A stretch of DNA of 64,000 bases, from NCBI RefSeq assembly GCF_014306135.1, contig NZ_JACRWD010000005.1:1-64000 (forward strand), read 5' to 3'. Under the pieces are notes generated by a model. That model worked only from the letters and a program-made list of their open reading frames with translations. It made no database searches and was not told the DNA's origin. How positions within the stretch are numbered: position 1 is the first letter of the stretch; the number at the start of each line of letters is the position of its first letter. Positions 43,549 to 52,557 of the stretch are shown in pieces. The position numbers and the translations under genes are program-made. This DNA is from Paraclostridium hominis. GTDB lineage: Bacteria; Bacillota; Clostridia; Peptostreptococcales; Peptostreptococcaceae.

Positions 43549-43595
43549 AAGTGTGTATTCTTTTAATTGATTTAAAGAGAATACACACTTTATTT
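43549..43595 (+). terminator. Terminator of gluD
   Basis: AAAGTGTGTATTCT/AGAATACACACTTT, 14 bp with a 14-nt loop, followed by ATTTT. Confidence 0.85.
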
Positions 43596-43971
43596 TGCTA
43601 TATAAGAAAAAAGGGCATAAAAAAAGTACATAAAGAATAAATTAATGTACTAATATATGCTAAAATATCCAAAAATATTTACTTTTTGGAAAATATAGTA
43701 TATAATAAAGATAAAAATGTATATTAAAGTTATTTTTGGATAAAATAAATAAGTTTTAATTTTTTAATATTATATACAAGGTATAAATTAACTATTGTTT
43801 AATATAAGAATACTACATAATTTGTAACAATTATTTACAAAAAAGTTACAAATTATGAAATATAAATAAATAAAAAATATCTTGTGTATTAGTATTTTAT
43901 CCTACATAGGTTTCATCTATGAAAATAACACGTAAGAAAACTTATGGTGAATTTTTGGAGGGAAAAACGTT
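43596..43971 (+). promoter_or_regulatory. Long leader of the NlpC/P60 gene with a perfect inverted repeat
   Basis: A 375-nt AT-rich stretch without a gene. The one strong feature is a 13-bp perfect inverted repeat, CATAATTTGTAAC at 43816-43828 and GTTACAAATTATG at 43845-43857 (16-nt spacer), which could be an operator or an mRNA hairpin. A weak TTGTTT (43795-43800) stands 17 nt before TAATTT inside the left arm. Small hairpins (TTTCAT/ATGAAA near 43910, GTAAG/CTTAT near 43935) precede the GGAGGG ribosome site. No known riboswitch class was recognised. Confidence 0.4.
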
Positions 43972-45234
43972 ATGAAGAGAAAAATATTAGTACCAGTGTT
44001 TGCATCATTTATGGCATTATCGATGAATGGAATAGCTCATGCAGATGATACAAAAGCTGAAAAAGCAACAGATAAGAAAAAGGTTAATGAAAAAAATATA
44101 ATAGACTTAGAAAACTACAAAGATGTAGATTACAAAGTTGCTGTTGTAAAAGATGGAGTTGGAGTAAAAGTAAGACAACAAGGTTCTGTTCAAACTATAG
44201 CATATGCAGGGGATGAATTTAAAATAGTTGGAGAGCAAGATGGATGGTATAAAATCCAATTAGATGACAACACTGAAGGATGGATAGCATCTAGATTTGT
44301 TGATGTTAAAGCTGCTAATGCATATGTAACAGCAGACAAAGTAAACTTAAGAAAAGATGCTCATGTAGAATCTGATATTCAAGATGAATTAGGATTATCT
44401 ACAAAAGTTGAAGTATTAGGAACTCAAGATAACTGGGTAAAAGTTAAAAATGGAGATAAAGAAGGATATATAAGAGATTTATATGTATCTGACAAGGCTC
44501 CTGTAGTAGAAGAAAAAGAAACTCAAGATGAGTCTCAAAATCAAAATGATGGACAAGTAGTAGATAATACACAAACAACTGAAAATACTACAACTAACAA
44601 TGATAATAACGATAGTGCTAACAATAATAGTACTACTGAAAATAATACAGCTAATAATGATAATGATGAAAAAGAGAATAACAATAGTAATGTAAATAAC
44701 AATACTAATGTTAATAAAGATCAAGTTTCAAATGATAACCAAGCTTCAAATTCTGTACAAAAACCAGTAGAGAGACCAGCAGAAAAGCCTGTACAAAAAC
44801 CAGTGCAAAAGCCGGTTCAAAAGCCAGTTGAAAAACCAGAAGAAAAGCCAGTTAATAACTCAAATGCTGCAAGTGCTGTAGTAAATTTAGCTTACTCTAA
44901 ATTAGGTTCTCCATATGTATGGGGAGCAGAAGGTCCAAATAGATTTGACTGTTCAGGACTTACATCATATGTATTTAGAAATGCAGCAGGAATATCTTTA
45001 CCAAGAACTTCATCAGCTCAATATGGAGCAGGAAGATCTGTTAGCAAGGCTAACTTACAACCAGGAGATTTAGTATTCTTCGCTACTGGTGGAGGTGGAA
45101 TAAGCCACGTTGGTATATACGTTGGTGGAGGTAACATGATACATGCACCACAAGAAGGAGATGTTGTTAAAGTAAGTAACATAAACTCATCTTACTGGCA
45201 AAAAACTTACGTTGGAGCTAAGAGAGTATTATAA
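43972..45234 (+). CDS. Secreted C40 (NlpC/P60) peptidoglycan endopeptidase with SH3b repeats
   Basis: 420 residues. Signal peptide (about 1-24, cleavage after AHA), two bacterial SH3 domains (about 52-112 and 117-172, each with GWYKIQL/NWVKV and EGWI/EGYI strands), a long Asn/Asp/Thr-rich disordered linker (about 180-265), a Pro-Lys repeat tract (KPVQ/KPVE repeats, about 268-300) and an NlpC/P60 domain (about 303-420). Catalytic Cys is in RFDCSGLTSYVF and His in ISHVGIYVGGG. Cuts stem peptides (gamma-D-Glu-diamino acid bonds are usual) in cell separation or wall turnover. Confidence 0.92.
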   Translation: MKRKILVPVFASFMALSMNGIAHADDTKAEKATDKKKVNEKNIIDLENYKDVDYKVAVVKDGVGVKVRQQGSVQTIAYAGDEFKIVGEQDGWYKIQLDDNTEGWIASRFVDVKAANAYVTADKVNLRKDAHVESDIQDELGLSTKVEVLGTQDNWVKVKNGDKEGYIRDLYVSDKAPVVEEKETQDESQNQNDGQVVDNTQTTENTTTNNDNNDSANNNSTTENNTANNDNDEKENNNSNVNNNTNVNKDQVSNDNQASNSVQKPVERPAEKPVQKPVQKPVQKPVEKPEEKPVNNSNAASAVVNLAYSKLGSPYVWGAEGPNRFDCSGLTSYVFRNAAGISLPRTSSAQYGAGRSVSKANLQPGDLVFFATGGGGISHVGIYVGGGNMIHAPQEGDVVKVSNINSSYWQKTYVGAKRVL

Positions 45235-45246
45235 TAATAGAAATTT

Positions 45247-45340
45247 AAAGGATATAGCTTAAAACTTATAGTTACTTGGAAAATATGCATAGTTATGCAT
45301 ATTTTCCTTAGCTATTTGTATTATGTATATCCTTTTTTTA
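45247..45340 (+). terminator. Nested hairpin terminator of the NlpC/P60 gene
   Basis: The outer stem AAAGGATATA/TATATCCTTT (45247 and ~45327-45336) encloses an inner 13-bp stem GGAAAATATGCAT/ATGCATATTTTCC (45278-45307); a run of seven T residues follows the outer arm. Confidence 0.8.
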
Positions 45341-45437
45341 TACACATAAGCACCATATAAAAAATTAAAAGTTATATTGACATCGTTTACCAAAGGTGAT
45401 AAGCTACTATAAAAGAAAAAATTATAAAACTTTTAAA

Positions 45438-45465
45438 TTTAGTCCAGAGAGGCTAAAAAAGGAGG
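45438..45465 (+). promoter_or_regulatory. PyrR-binding hairpin at the pyrB ribosome site
   Basis: AGTCCAGAGAGGCT at 45441-45454 matches the PyrR-recognised loop (ARUCCNGNGAGGYU), closed by TTTAG/CTAAA. It ends 4 nt before GGAGG (45461-45465) of pyrB, and no terminator lies between it and the gene. A TTGACA -35 box is at 45377-45382. UMP-bound PyrR would be expected to block translation or mask the site. The pyrR gene is outside the window. Confidence 0.8.
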
Positions 45466-45474
45466 ATATATAAG

Positions 45475-46401
45475 ATGAAATTAAAAGGAAGAAATTTAAT
45501 CCAACCAGAAGACTTTTCGATAAATGAAATAGATGAAATTCTATCATTATCTCAAAATATAATTGATAATCCGTCAAAATACTCACAAGTTTGTGAAGGA
45601 AATTTACTAGCGACTTTATTTTATGAACCATCAACAAGAACAAGATTTAGTTTTGAAGCTGCAATGAATAGATTAGGGGGAAGAGTTATAGGTTTTTCAG
45701 AACCAAACTCATCATCCACAGCAAAAGGAGAAACTTTAGAAGATACCATGGAAACAGTATCTTGTTATGCTGATGCAATAGTTATGAGACATCCAAGAGC
45801 CGGTTCAGCTTTGGAAGCTTCAAGATTCGCTAGAGTACCATTTATAAATGCAGGAGACGGAGGGAATCAACATCCAACTCAAACACTTACAGATATTCTT
45901 ACAATAAAATCACTTAAAGGAAAATTAGAAAATCACACCATAGGATTGTGTGGAGATTTAAAAAATGGAAGAACAGTACACTCTTTAGTTAAGGCTATGT
46001 CAAGATATAAAGATACTAAGTTTGTATTTATAGCACCTGAAGAATTAAAGATGCCCGATTATATAAAAGAGGCTATAAAAGGTCATGATTATATTGAAAC
46101 TAATAACTTAGATGAAGTTATAGAGGAATTAGACATACTTTATATGACTAGAGTGCAACAAGAGAGATTTGAAAATAAAGATGAATATGAAAGATTAAAA
46201 GATTACTATATACTAACTACTGAAAAGATGGAAAAAGCAAAATCTGATATGTTAGTTATGCACCCACTACCAAGAGTAAATGAAATAGATACACAAGTTG
46301 ATAAAGATAAAAGAGCTGTTTACTTTGATCAAGCTAAATTCGGTATGTACGTAAGGATGGCATTAATAATGAAACTTTTGGGGGTAGATGCAAATGAATA
46401 A
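45475..46401 (+). CDS. pyrB: Aspartate carbamoyltransferase catalytic subunit
   Basis: Condenses carbamoyl phosphate and aspartate, step 2 of UMP synthesis. 308 residues: carbamoyl-phosphate loop EPSTRTRFSFEAAMNRLGG near residue 47, HPTQTLTDILTI near 131 and the aspartate-binding MHPLPRVNEID near 263. No regulatory pyrI follows, so regulation falls to PyrR. First gene of pyrBCKDE; its end overlaps pyrC. Confidence 0.96.
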   Translation: MKLKGRNLIQPEDFSINEIDEILSLSQNIIDNPSKYSQVCEGNLLATLFYEPSTRTRFSFEAAMNRLGGRVIGFSEPNSSSTAKGETLEDTMETVSCYADAIVMRHPRAGSALEASRFARVPFINAGDGGNQHPTQTLTDILTIKSLKGKLENHTIGLCGDLKNGRTVHSLVKAMSRYKDTKFVFIAPEELKMPDYIKEAIKGHDYIETNNLDEVIEELDILYMTRVQQERFENKDEYERLKDYYILTTEKMEKAKSDMLVMHPLPRVNEIDTQVDKDKRAVYFDQAKFGMYVRMALIMKLLGVDANE

Positions 46402-47557
46402 GATTTTAATAAAAAATACACGAATAGTTGATGCTAATAAAGATTTTAAAAGTGATTTACTTGTAGAAGATGGTAAGATTTCTAAAATTGATACAAATAT
46501 AGATTCAATAGATGCAAAAATTATAAATGGAGAAAATTATATATTAATGCCTTCATTTATAGATGTACATACACATTTAAGAGATCCAGGATTAACTCAT
46601 AAAGAAGATTTAGAAACAGGACAAATGGCAGCTTTAAAAGGTGGATTTACAGTATTATGTCCTATGGCAAATACTAAACCAGCTTGTGACAATAAAGAAA
46701 CTATGGAATATATCTTAGATAAAGCTGAAAAATTAGACTTATGTTATATAAACCAAGTTTGTGCAATAACTAAAAATCTAGAAGGTCAGGAAATGATAGA
46801 TATAGAAAGTATGAGAAAATACACTCAATTATTTTCTGATGATGGATACACTCTTCATGACAAAGATATAATGAAAAAAGCATTAGAACTTTCAAAAGAA
46901 CTAGATTTTAAAGTATTAACTCATTGTCAACCAGAAGAAATAATAGTAAAAAGAGATTTAAAACTTCTTGAGGAAGTTGCGGGTAACCTTCATATATGCC
47001 ATATCAGTTTAAAGGAAACTTTAAAAGAAATAAAAAAATATAAAGATAATGGACATAAATTTACTTGTGAAGTAGGGCCACACCATATATATGGATATGG
47101 ACTAGATTATAAGGTAAATCCATCTTTTGCTAATGAGGAAGATATGAAATATCTTATTCAAGGAATTAAAGATGGATATATAGATATGATTGGAACAGAT
47201 CATGCACCTCATACTAAAGAAGATAAGGAAAATGGCGCACCTGGGATATCTAATATAGAGGTAGCTTTTGGGATGGTAAATAAGGTGTTTAGTGAAAATG
47301 GGATTTCTTTAAATAAATTAAGTGAAATGATGAGCTTAAATCCTGCTAAACTTTTAGGATTAAATCAAGGTTTGGTTGAAGAAGGATTAAAAGCAGATCT
47401 AGTTTTAGTAGATAGTAACTGTAATGATATTATAGATACATCTAAATTTATATCTAAAGGTAAAAATAATCCATTTGATAAGCAAAAAATTTTAGGAAAA
47501 GTATTAATGACAATAAGAGACGGAAAAATTATGTACTACATAAAGGGGGATATGTAA
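46394..47557 (+). CDS. pyrC: Dihydroorotase
   Basis: Cyclises carbamoyl-aspartate to dihydroorotate. About 387 residues, type I amidohydrolase: metal-binding DVHTHLRDPG near residue 55, HCQPEE near 177, CHISL near 200 and DHAPHTKEDKE near 273. Of two nearby ATGs (46388, 46394) the second is preferred since GGGGG at 46380-46384 is then optimally spaced. It overlaps pyrB by 8 nt and shares a TAATG junction with pyrK. Confidence 0.95.
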   Translation: MNKILIKNTRIVDANKDFKSDLLVEDGKISKIDTNIDSIDAKIINGENYILMPSFIDVHTHLRDPGLTHKEDLETGQMAALKGGFTVLCPMANTKPACDNKETMEYILDKAEKLDLCYINQVCAITKNLEGQEMIDIESMRKYTQLFSDDGYTLHDKDIMKKALELSKELDFKVLTHCQPEEIIVKRDLKLLEEVAGNLHICHISLKETLKEIKKYKDNGHKFTCEVGPHHIYGYGLDYKVNPSFANEEDMKYLIQGIKDGYIDMIGTDHAPHTKEDKENGAPGISNIEVAFGMVNKVFSENGISLNKLSEMMSLNPAKLLGLNQGLVEEGLKADLVLVDSNCNDIIDTSKFISKGKNNPFDKQKILGKVLMTIRDGKIMYYIKGDM

Positions 47558-48249
47558 TGTATAAAGTTTTAGAAAATAAATATGTTGGAGAAGATATGTA
47601 TTTTATGAAAGTAAAAGGGAACTTCAAAGCTAAAATGGGGCAGTTTTACATGTTAAGAGCTTGGGATACATATCCTTTACTATCAAGACCGATAAGTGTA
47701 CATGATGTAGACGAAGAAGGTATATCATTTTTATATAAAGTAGTTGGAGAAGGTACTAAAATTTTCAGCAATTTAAAACCTAATGATTCTATTAAGTTAG
47801 ATGGTCCATATGGAAATGGATATGAAAAAGTAGAAGGAAAGATTGCTTTAGTAGGTGGTGGAATCGGAGTAGCTCCATTATATTTAGTAGCTAAAAATAT
47901 TAAAAATTGTGATGCGTACCTAGGATTTAGAAAGAAATCTATATTAGAAAAAGAATTTAAAGAAGTTTGTAATGACGTTAATATAGCACTAGGAGATACT
48001 TTTGTTACAGATATATTAGATGTGGAAAAATATGATTATATACTAGCTTGTGGACCAACACCTATGATGGAAAAACTAGTGAAAATGACAGAGGGAACTA
48101 ATACTAAAATAATGGTTTCATTAGAAAATCATATGGCTTGTGGTGTAGGAGCTTGCTTAGTATGTACATGTAAAACAAAGTTTGGAAACAAAAAGACATG
48201 TAAAGATGGTCCAGTTTTCTGGGGAGAGGACGTGATATTTAATGACTAA
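47557..48249 (+). CDS. pyrK: Dihydroorotate dehydrogenase B, electron-transfer subunit
   Basis: FAD/[2Fe-2S] subunit that passes electrons from PyrD to NAD+. 230 residues: an FAD-binding barrel with RPISVHDV near residue 46, a NAD-binding domain with VGGGIGVAPLY near 103 and a C-terminal cluster site with four cysteines (MACGVGACLVCTCKTK...CKDGPVF). It overlaps pyrD by 8 nt, consistent with a stoichiometric PyrD2PyrK2 complex. Confidence 0.95.
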   Translation: MYKVLENKYVGEDMYFMKVKGNFKAKMGQFYMLRAWDTYPLLSRPISVHDVDEEGISFLYKVVGEGTKIFSNLKPNDSIKLDGPYGNGYEKVEGKIALVGGGIGVAPLYLVAKNIKNCDAYLGFRKKSILEKEFKEVCNDVNIALGDTFVTDILDVEKYDYILACGPTPMMEKLVKMTEGTNTKIMVSLENHMACGVGACLVCTCKTKFGNKKTCKDGPVFWGEDVIFND

Positions 48250-49144
48250 TTTAAGTGTTAAATTTGGGAATATAGAGTTTAAAAACCCTTTAATTATGGC
48301 ATCAGGAACTTTTGGATTCGGAAAAGAGTATGCAGAAATTTATGATATAGAAAAACTTGGAGGGATAAGTAGTAAAGGACTTACGCTTGAAAAAAGAGAT
48401 GGAAATAAAGGTATGAGAGTTTTTGAAACTCCATCAGGTATGATGAATAGTGTAGGACTTGAAAATCCTGGAGTTAAAGGCTTTATAGAAAATGAACTTC
48501 AATTTTTTAAAAAGCTTGATACAGTACGAATTGCAAACTTAGGTGGGGGAACGTTAGATGATTATATAAAAGGTGTAGAGTTATTAAATGACCAACCAAT
48601 AGATATGATAGAGCTAAATATATCTTGCCCAAATGTAAAAGCGGGGGGAATGGCATTTGGAATAAAAAATGAGGTTGCAAGAGAAGTTGTAAGAGCAGTA
48701 AGAGCAAAAACTACACTTCCTTTAATAGTTAAGTTATCTCCAAATGCAGAGGATATAATTGGAATGGCTAAGGTTTGTGAAGAAGAAGGTGCAGATGGGA
48801 TATCTTTAGTAAATACATTTAAAGCTATGGCTATTGATATAAATAAGAAAAAGCCAGTATTTGAAAATACATATGCTGGATTATCAGGTCCTGCAATAAA
48901 GCCAATAGCTCTTAGAATGGTACATGAAGTTTGCAAAGCTGTAAATATTCCTGTTATGGGTATGGGAGGAATTACAACTTGGCAAGATGCAATAGAGTTT
49001 ATAATGGCTGGAGCTACATGTATTCAAGTTGGAACAGCAAACTTTGTAAATCCTAAAATAGGACTTGATATTATAGAAGGAATAAAGAAATACATGGAAG
49101 AAGAAGGAATAAATTCTTTGGATGAAATTAGAGGAATTATTTAA
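48242..49144 (+). CDS. pyrD: Dihydroorotate dehydrogenase B, catalytic subunit
   Basis: FMN TIM-barrel enzyme oxidising dihydroorotate to orotate. 300 residues: FKNPLIMASGTFGFGKEY near residue 12, the class-1B ELNISCPNVKAGGMAFG near 122, with the catalytic Cys in NISCPN, and GMGGITTWQDAIEFIMAGA near 240. Works with PyrK and NAD+, suited to anaerobic life. Confidence 0.96.
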   Translation: MTNLSVKFGNIEFKNPLIMASGTFGFGKEYAEIYDIEKLGGISSKGLTLEKRDGNKGMRVFETPSGMMNSVGLENPGVKGFIENELQFFKKLDTVRIANLGGGTLDDYIKGVELLNDQPIDMIELNISCPNVKAGGMAFGIKNEVAREVVRAVRAKTTLPLIVKLSPNAEDIIGMAKVCEEEGADGISLVNTFKAMAIDINKKKPVFENTYAGLSGPAIKPIALRMVHEVCKAVNIPVMGMGGITTWQDAIEFIMAGATCIQVGTANFVNPKIGLDIIEGIKKYMEEEGINSLDEIRGII

Positions 49145-49220
49145 TAAAAATTTATATAAAAGACTTTTTATGGAATAAAGTAAAAATATCAAATTTAAGG
49201 ATAAAAGGGAGAAGAAAATT

Positions 49221-49805
49221 ATGAGTAATGTAAATGTTGTTGAAATATTAAAAGAATGTGATGCTTTATTAGAAGGACATTTCTTATTATCTTCAGGGAA
49301 GCATAGTAATAGATATGTACAATGTGCAAAGGTACTAAGATTTCCAAATCAAGCAGAAAAAGTTTTAAGTACAGTAGTTGATCAAATCAAAGATTTAGAT
49401 ATAGATTTAGTCGTTGGACCTGCTATGGGAGGGGTTATAGTTTCATATGAATTAGGAAGACAATTAGGAAAAGAATCAGTATTTACAGAAAGAAAAGATG
49501 GACAAATGCAACTAAGAAGAGGATTTGAGGTTAAACCAGGAGCTAAAATAATAATAGCTGAGGATGTTGTTACTACTGGAAAATCTACTATAGAAACTAA
49601 AAAAGCACTAGAGGCTTTAGGTGGGGAAGTTATAGGTGTTGCTTGTATAGCAGATAGAACTAACCATGATATAGGAATGCCTATATATAGTGCTATAAAA
49701 TTAGATATACAAGTTTATGAATCTGATAACTGTCCATTATGTAAAGAAGGTAAAGAGGAATTAGTTAAGCCGGGAAGTAGAGAATTTAAAGAATTAGGGA
49801 TGTAA
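49221..49805 (+). CDS. pyrE: Orotate phosphoribosyltransferase
   Basis: Adds ribose-5-phosphate from PRPP to orotate. 194 residues with the type I PRPP loop IIIAEDVVTTGKST near residue 113 and the N-terminal FLLSSGKHSNRYVQCAKVL. The C-terminal CPLCKEGKEELVKPGSR tail occurs in the archaeal/clostridial PyrE group. Separated from pyrD by 76 nt but on the same strand with no terminator between. pyrF and carAB are not in the window. Confidence 0.95.
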   Translation: MSNVNVVEILKECDALLEGHFLLSSGKHSNRYVQCAKVLRFPNQAEKVLSTVVDQIKDLDIDLVVGPAMGGVIVSYELGRQLGKESVFTERKDGQMQLRRGFEVKPGAKIIIAEDVVTTGKSTIETKKALEALGGEVIGVACIADRTNHDIGMPIYSAIKLDIQVYESDNCPLCKEGKEELVKPGSREFKELGM

Positions 49806-49808
49806 AAA

Positions 49809-49850
49809 TAAAGTCATAGATATTTTAAAAATATCTATGACTTTATTTTT
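49809..49850. terminator. Bidirectional terminator of the pyr operon and the LysR gene
   Basis: AATAAAGTCATAGATATTTT with its complement, an 18-20 bp stem with T-rich flanks in both directions. Confidence 0.88.
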
Positions 49851-50733
49851 ATTTATTTAAACTTGTATATTTTTCAAGCTCATTTATAAATAAAGTTGTT
49901 GTATTTGAAGGCTTTATTCCTTTTGGAGTAATAAAGGAGAAAGATCGATTATATGTGTCATCTAAATTTACAGTACATAAAGCATCTCCTTCTGAATCTG
50001 TAACTAATTTAGATAAAATAGATACACCTAAATTATTTTTTATAGCTTCTTTAACAGTGTGATTACTTCCTAACACCATTATTTGTGTTGGAGTTATTTT
50101 GTTATTACTTAAAAATATGTTTAAATATTCTCTAGTTCCAGAACCTTCTTCTCTAAAAATCCACTTTTTATTTCTTATAGAATCTAATGTGAAATTTTTA
50201 GAATCTATTTTAGCTTTAGGTGAGAATGTTAGGACCATTCTATCTTCAAAGAAGAAATTTTGATTAAAGTCAAAAGAAGAAAGACTTCCTTCTACCAATC
50301 CAATATCTAAATTTGAACTTTTTACTTTTTCACAAATCTTATGAGTGTTTTCAACTACCATTTCAATTTCTACATCAGGGTATTTTGTTGAAAATAAAGC
50401 TAAAAAATCTGGAAGAAAATACTCTGCAATTGTAAGGCTAGTACCTATTTTTATATGACCTTTTATAGAATTAGATATACTACCCAACTCATCTTTAATT
50501 GATTCTATTGATGTTATTACCTCTCTGGCTCTTTTGTACAAAAGATAACCATTATCAGTTATAGATATTGTTTTTTGTTTAATAGATCTGTTTATAAGTA
50601 TTGTGTTAAAGTAGTTTTCTAAATGTTTTATATGTGTACTTACTGTTGGTTGAGATAAATTTATACTTTCCCCAGCTTTAGTAAAGTTTTGGTGTTCTAC
50701 AACTGCTATAAACGTTTTAAATTCTTCTATCAA
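49849..50733 (-). CDS. LysR-family transcriptional regulator (CysL-like)
   Basis: 294 residues: N-terminal winged helix-turn-helix (about 1-60, FKTFIAVVEHQNFTKAGESINLSQPTVSTHIKHLE) and a periplasmic-binding-like effector domain (about 90-290) with the GSGTREYL segment near residue 197. Divergent from a YeiH-family transporter gene, the usual arrangement in which the regulator controls its neighbour. Effector unknown; sulfur- or sulfite-related ligands are suggested by other CysL/YeiE-type regulators. Confidence 0.85.
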   Translation of the reverse strand: MIEEFKTFIAVVEHQNFTKAGESINLSQPTVSTHIKHLENYFNTILINRSIKQKTISITDNGYLLYKRAREVITSIESIKDELGSISNSIKGHIKIGTSLTIAEYFLPDFLALFSTKYPDVEIEMVVENTHKICEKVKSSNLDIGLVEGSLSSFDFNQNFFFEDRMVLTFSPKAKIDSKNFTLDSIRNKKWIFREEGSGTREYLNIFLSNNKITPTQIMVLGSNHTVKEAIKNNLGVSILSKLVTDSEGDALCTVNLDDTYNRSFSFITPKGIKPSNTTTLFINELEKYTSLNK

Positions 50734-50800
50734 CCTTAAAACCTCCTTGTTTTAAAAAATCATTTAAAAAAGTAATGATTATTATGATATATATCTATTT

Positions 50801-50823
50801 TACCAATAATAATAAGTTTGGTA
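50801..50823. promoter_or_regulatory. Probable LysR operator in the divergent region
   Basis: TACCAA at 50801-50806 and TTGGTA at 50818-50823 form an inverted repeat with an 11-nt spacer, the T-N11-A type layout favoured by LysR proteins, between the regulator and yeiH. Confidence 0.5.
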
Positions 50824-50868
50824 TACTACTTCATGTAAAAAGACAACAAGTTTTAGGAGATGTTATAT

Positions 50869-51873
50869 ATGGATAAAATAAAAAAAATATTACCAGGATT
50901 AATGGTATCTATAATAATAGGATTTATTAGTATATTCTTAGCTAAATTTGTACCGAGTTTAGGTGCAGCAACAATTTCTATATTTCTTGGAATGATATTA
51001 GGAAATCTATTCTTAAATAAAAAAGTATTTCATGAGGGTTATAAATTTTCAGAAACAGAATTATTATCATATTCAATAGTTCTTTTAGGAGCGACATTAA
51101 GCATATCTACAATAATGGAGTTAGGATTAGGTGGAATAATATTTATAGTTATACAAATGGCAGTGACTATAGTTGGAGCTATATATATAGGTAAAAAGTT
51201 AGGATTTAGTGAAAACTTTAGATATTTAATGGCAAGTGGAAATGCAGTTTGTGGATCATCTGCAATTGGAGCAACTGCACCAGTTATAAATGCTGATGAT
51301 AAGGAAAAAGGAATAGCAATTACAATAGTTAATGTAACAGGTGTTGTTTTAATGTTATTACTACCACTATTAGCAGGAGTGTTATATAAACATGAACTAA
51401 TGAAGACTTCAGCTATAATAGGTGGAACGCTACAATCAGTAGGTCAAGTTGTAGCCAGTGGAGCGATGGTTAATGAAGCTACAAAAGATTTATCTACTAT
51501 ATTTAAAATAGTGAGAGTTATATTATTAGTTGTTGTAGTATTTATATTTGGACATTTAAAAAATAAAACTAACACAGAAATTATAAAAGAAGAAGAAGCT
51601 CAAATATCTAATAAAAAGATTGAAATTCCTTGGTATGTAATAGGATTTTTTATAACATGTGCATTATTTTCTATGAATTTAATACCAATAGAATTATCTC
51701 ACATAGCTAAAGAATTAAGTAGCAAATTAGAAATAATAGCATTGGCAGCAATTGGACTTAGAGTAAACTTTAAAGATCTTATAAAACAAGGTAAAGAAGT
51801 TTCATTATATGGATTGTTTGTAGGTATATTACAGATAGTAACAGCAATAGTATTAATAGCTATATTATTATAA
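50869..51873 (+). CDS. YeiH-family putative sulfate/anion exporter
   Basis: 334 residues with about ten hydrophobic helices and the family motif ASGNAVCGSSAIGATAPVI near residue 120. The family is annotated as a putative sulfate exporter, but transported substrate and direction are unproven. The start is placed at 50869 (MDKIKK) because AGGAG at 50855-50859 would overlap the alternative ATG at 50860. Divergent from the LysR gene. Confidence 0.85.
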   Translation: MDKIKKILPGLMVSIIIGFISIFLAKFVPSLGAATISIFLGMILGNLFLNKKVFHEGYKFSETELLSYSIVLLGATLSISTIMELGLGGIIFIVIQMAVTIVGAIYIGKKLGFSENFRYLMASGNAVCGSSAIGATAPVINADDKEKGIAITIVNVTGVVLMLLLPLLAGVLYKHELMKTSAIIGGTLQSVGQVVASGAMVNEATKDLSTIFKIVRVILLVVVVFIFGHLKNKTNTEIIKEEEAQISNKKIEIPWYVIGFFITCALFSMNLIPIELSHIAKELSSKLEIIALAAIGLRVNFKDLIKQGKEVSLYGLFVGILQIVTAIVLIAILL

Positions 51874-51900
51874 AAAATGACCCTTTAAAGGGTCATTTTT
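51873..51900. terminator. Bidirectional terminator after yeiH
   Basis: AAAAATGACCCTTT/AAAGGGTCATTTTT, a 14-bp perfect palindrome with T-tracts on both sides. Confidence 0.9.
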
Positions 51901-51903
51901 AAT

Positions 51904-52557
51904 TTATATATTTAATATTTTTTTTATCTCATTACATAAAGAATCTAAATCTTTAGGATTATTAATTAAATCAATTTTATCAATATTTACATAAAGTACA
52001 GGAGATTGATTATACTCACTTATCCACTTTTCATATCGATTATGCAGATTAACCCAATACTCTAAATCAACTGATTTTTCCATATCCCTACCTCTTAAAT
52101 TTATTCTATTAATAATAGTATCTATAGAACCATCTAAATATATCATTAAATCTGGTCTTCTAAGATAAGGGACCATATCATTAAATAAATCTCTATATGT
52201 TATATAATCTCTTTTAGACATTTTTTTATTATCGTATAGATTTCTAGCAAAAATTTCAACATCTTCGTATATACTTCTATCTTGAATGTTATTTAAGCCA
52301 TTACTATCTATTTCTTTTTGTTGCTTAAACCTTTGAGCTAAGAAATATAATTGTAAATGAAATCCCCAAGCATTTTGGTCTTTATAAAAATCCTCTAGAT
52401 ATGGATTATTATCAACTTGCTCAAAATGAGTTTCAAATCCTAGTTTTTCTCCTACTAATTTTGTTAAAGTAGATTTTCCTGCTCCAACATTACCTGCAAC
52501 AGTAATAAATAAATCCCTATTTAGTGGTTTGTTACACTGATTTACCAATTTAAACAT
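51904..52557 (-). CDS. Deoxynucleoside kinase (dGK/dCK family), second of a pair
   Basis: 217 residues. Walker A is VAGNVGAGKSTLTK near residue 22; the substrate residues of the dNK family are in QLYFLAQRFKQQ near 68 and the DRS motif in NIQDRSIYEDVEIFARN near 90; the lid arginines are in INLRGRDME near 150. Phosphorylates a deoxynucleoside for salvage. It overlaps the upstream kinase gene by 8 nt, suggesting a heterodimer as in the lactobacilli dAK/dGK and dAK/dCK pairs. Confidence 0.88.
   Translation of the reverse strand: MFKLVNQCNKPLNRDLFITVAGNVGAGKSTLTKLVGEKLGFETHFEQVDNNPYLEDFYKDQNAWGFHLQLYFLAQRFKQQKEIDSNGLNNIQDRSIYEDVEIFARNLYDNKKMSKRDYITYRDLFNDMVPYLRRPDLMIYLDGSIDTIINRINLRGRDMEKSVDLEYWVNLHNRYEKWISEYNQSPVLYVNIDKIDLINNPKDLDSLCNEIKKILNI

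Noticed and set aside
43860..43971. Cyclic-di-nucleotide or preQ1 riboswitch before the NlpC/P60 gene
   Set aside because: Only small weak hairpins; none of the conserved bases of the GEMM, ydaO or preQ1 classes were found.
44755..44870. CRISPR-like or tandem-repeat array
   Set aside because: The short repeats encode the KPVQ/KPVE proline-lysine linker of the wall hydrolase; they are in-frame protein repeats, not spacers.
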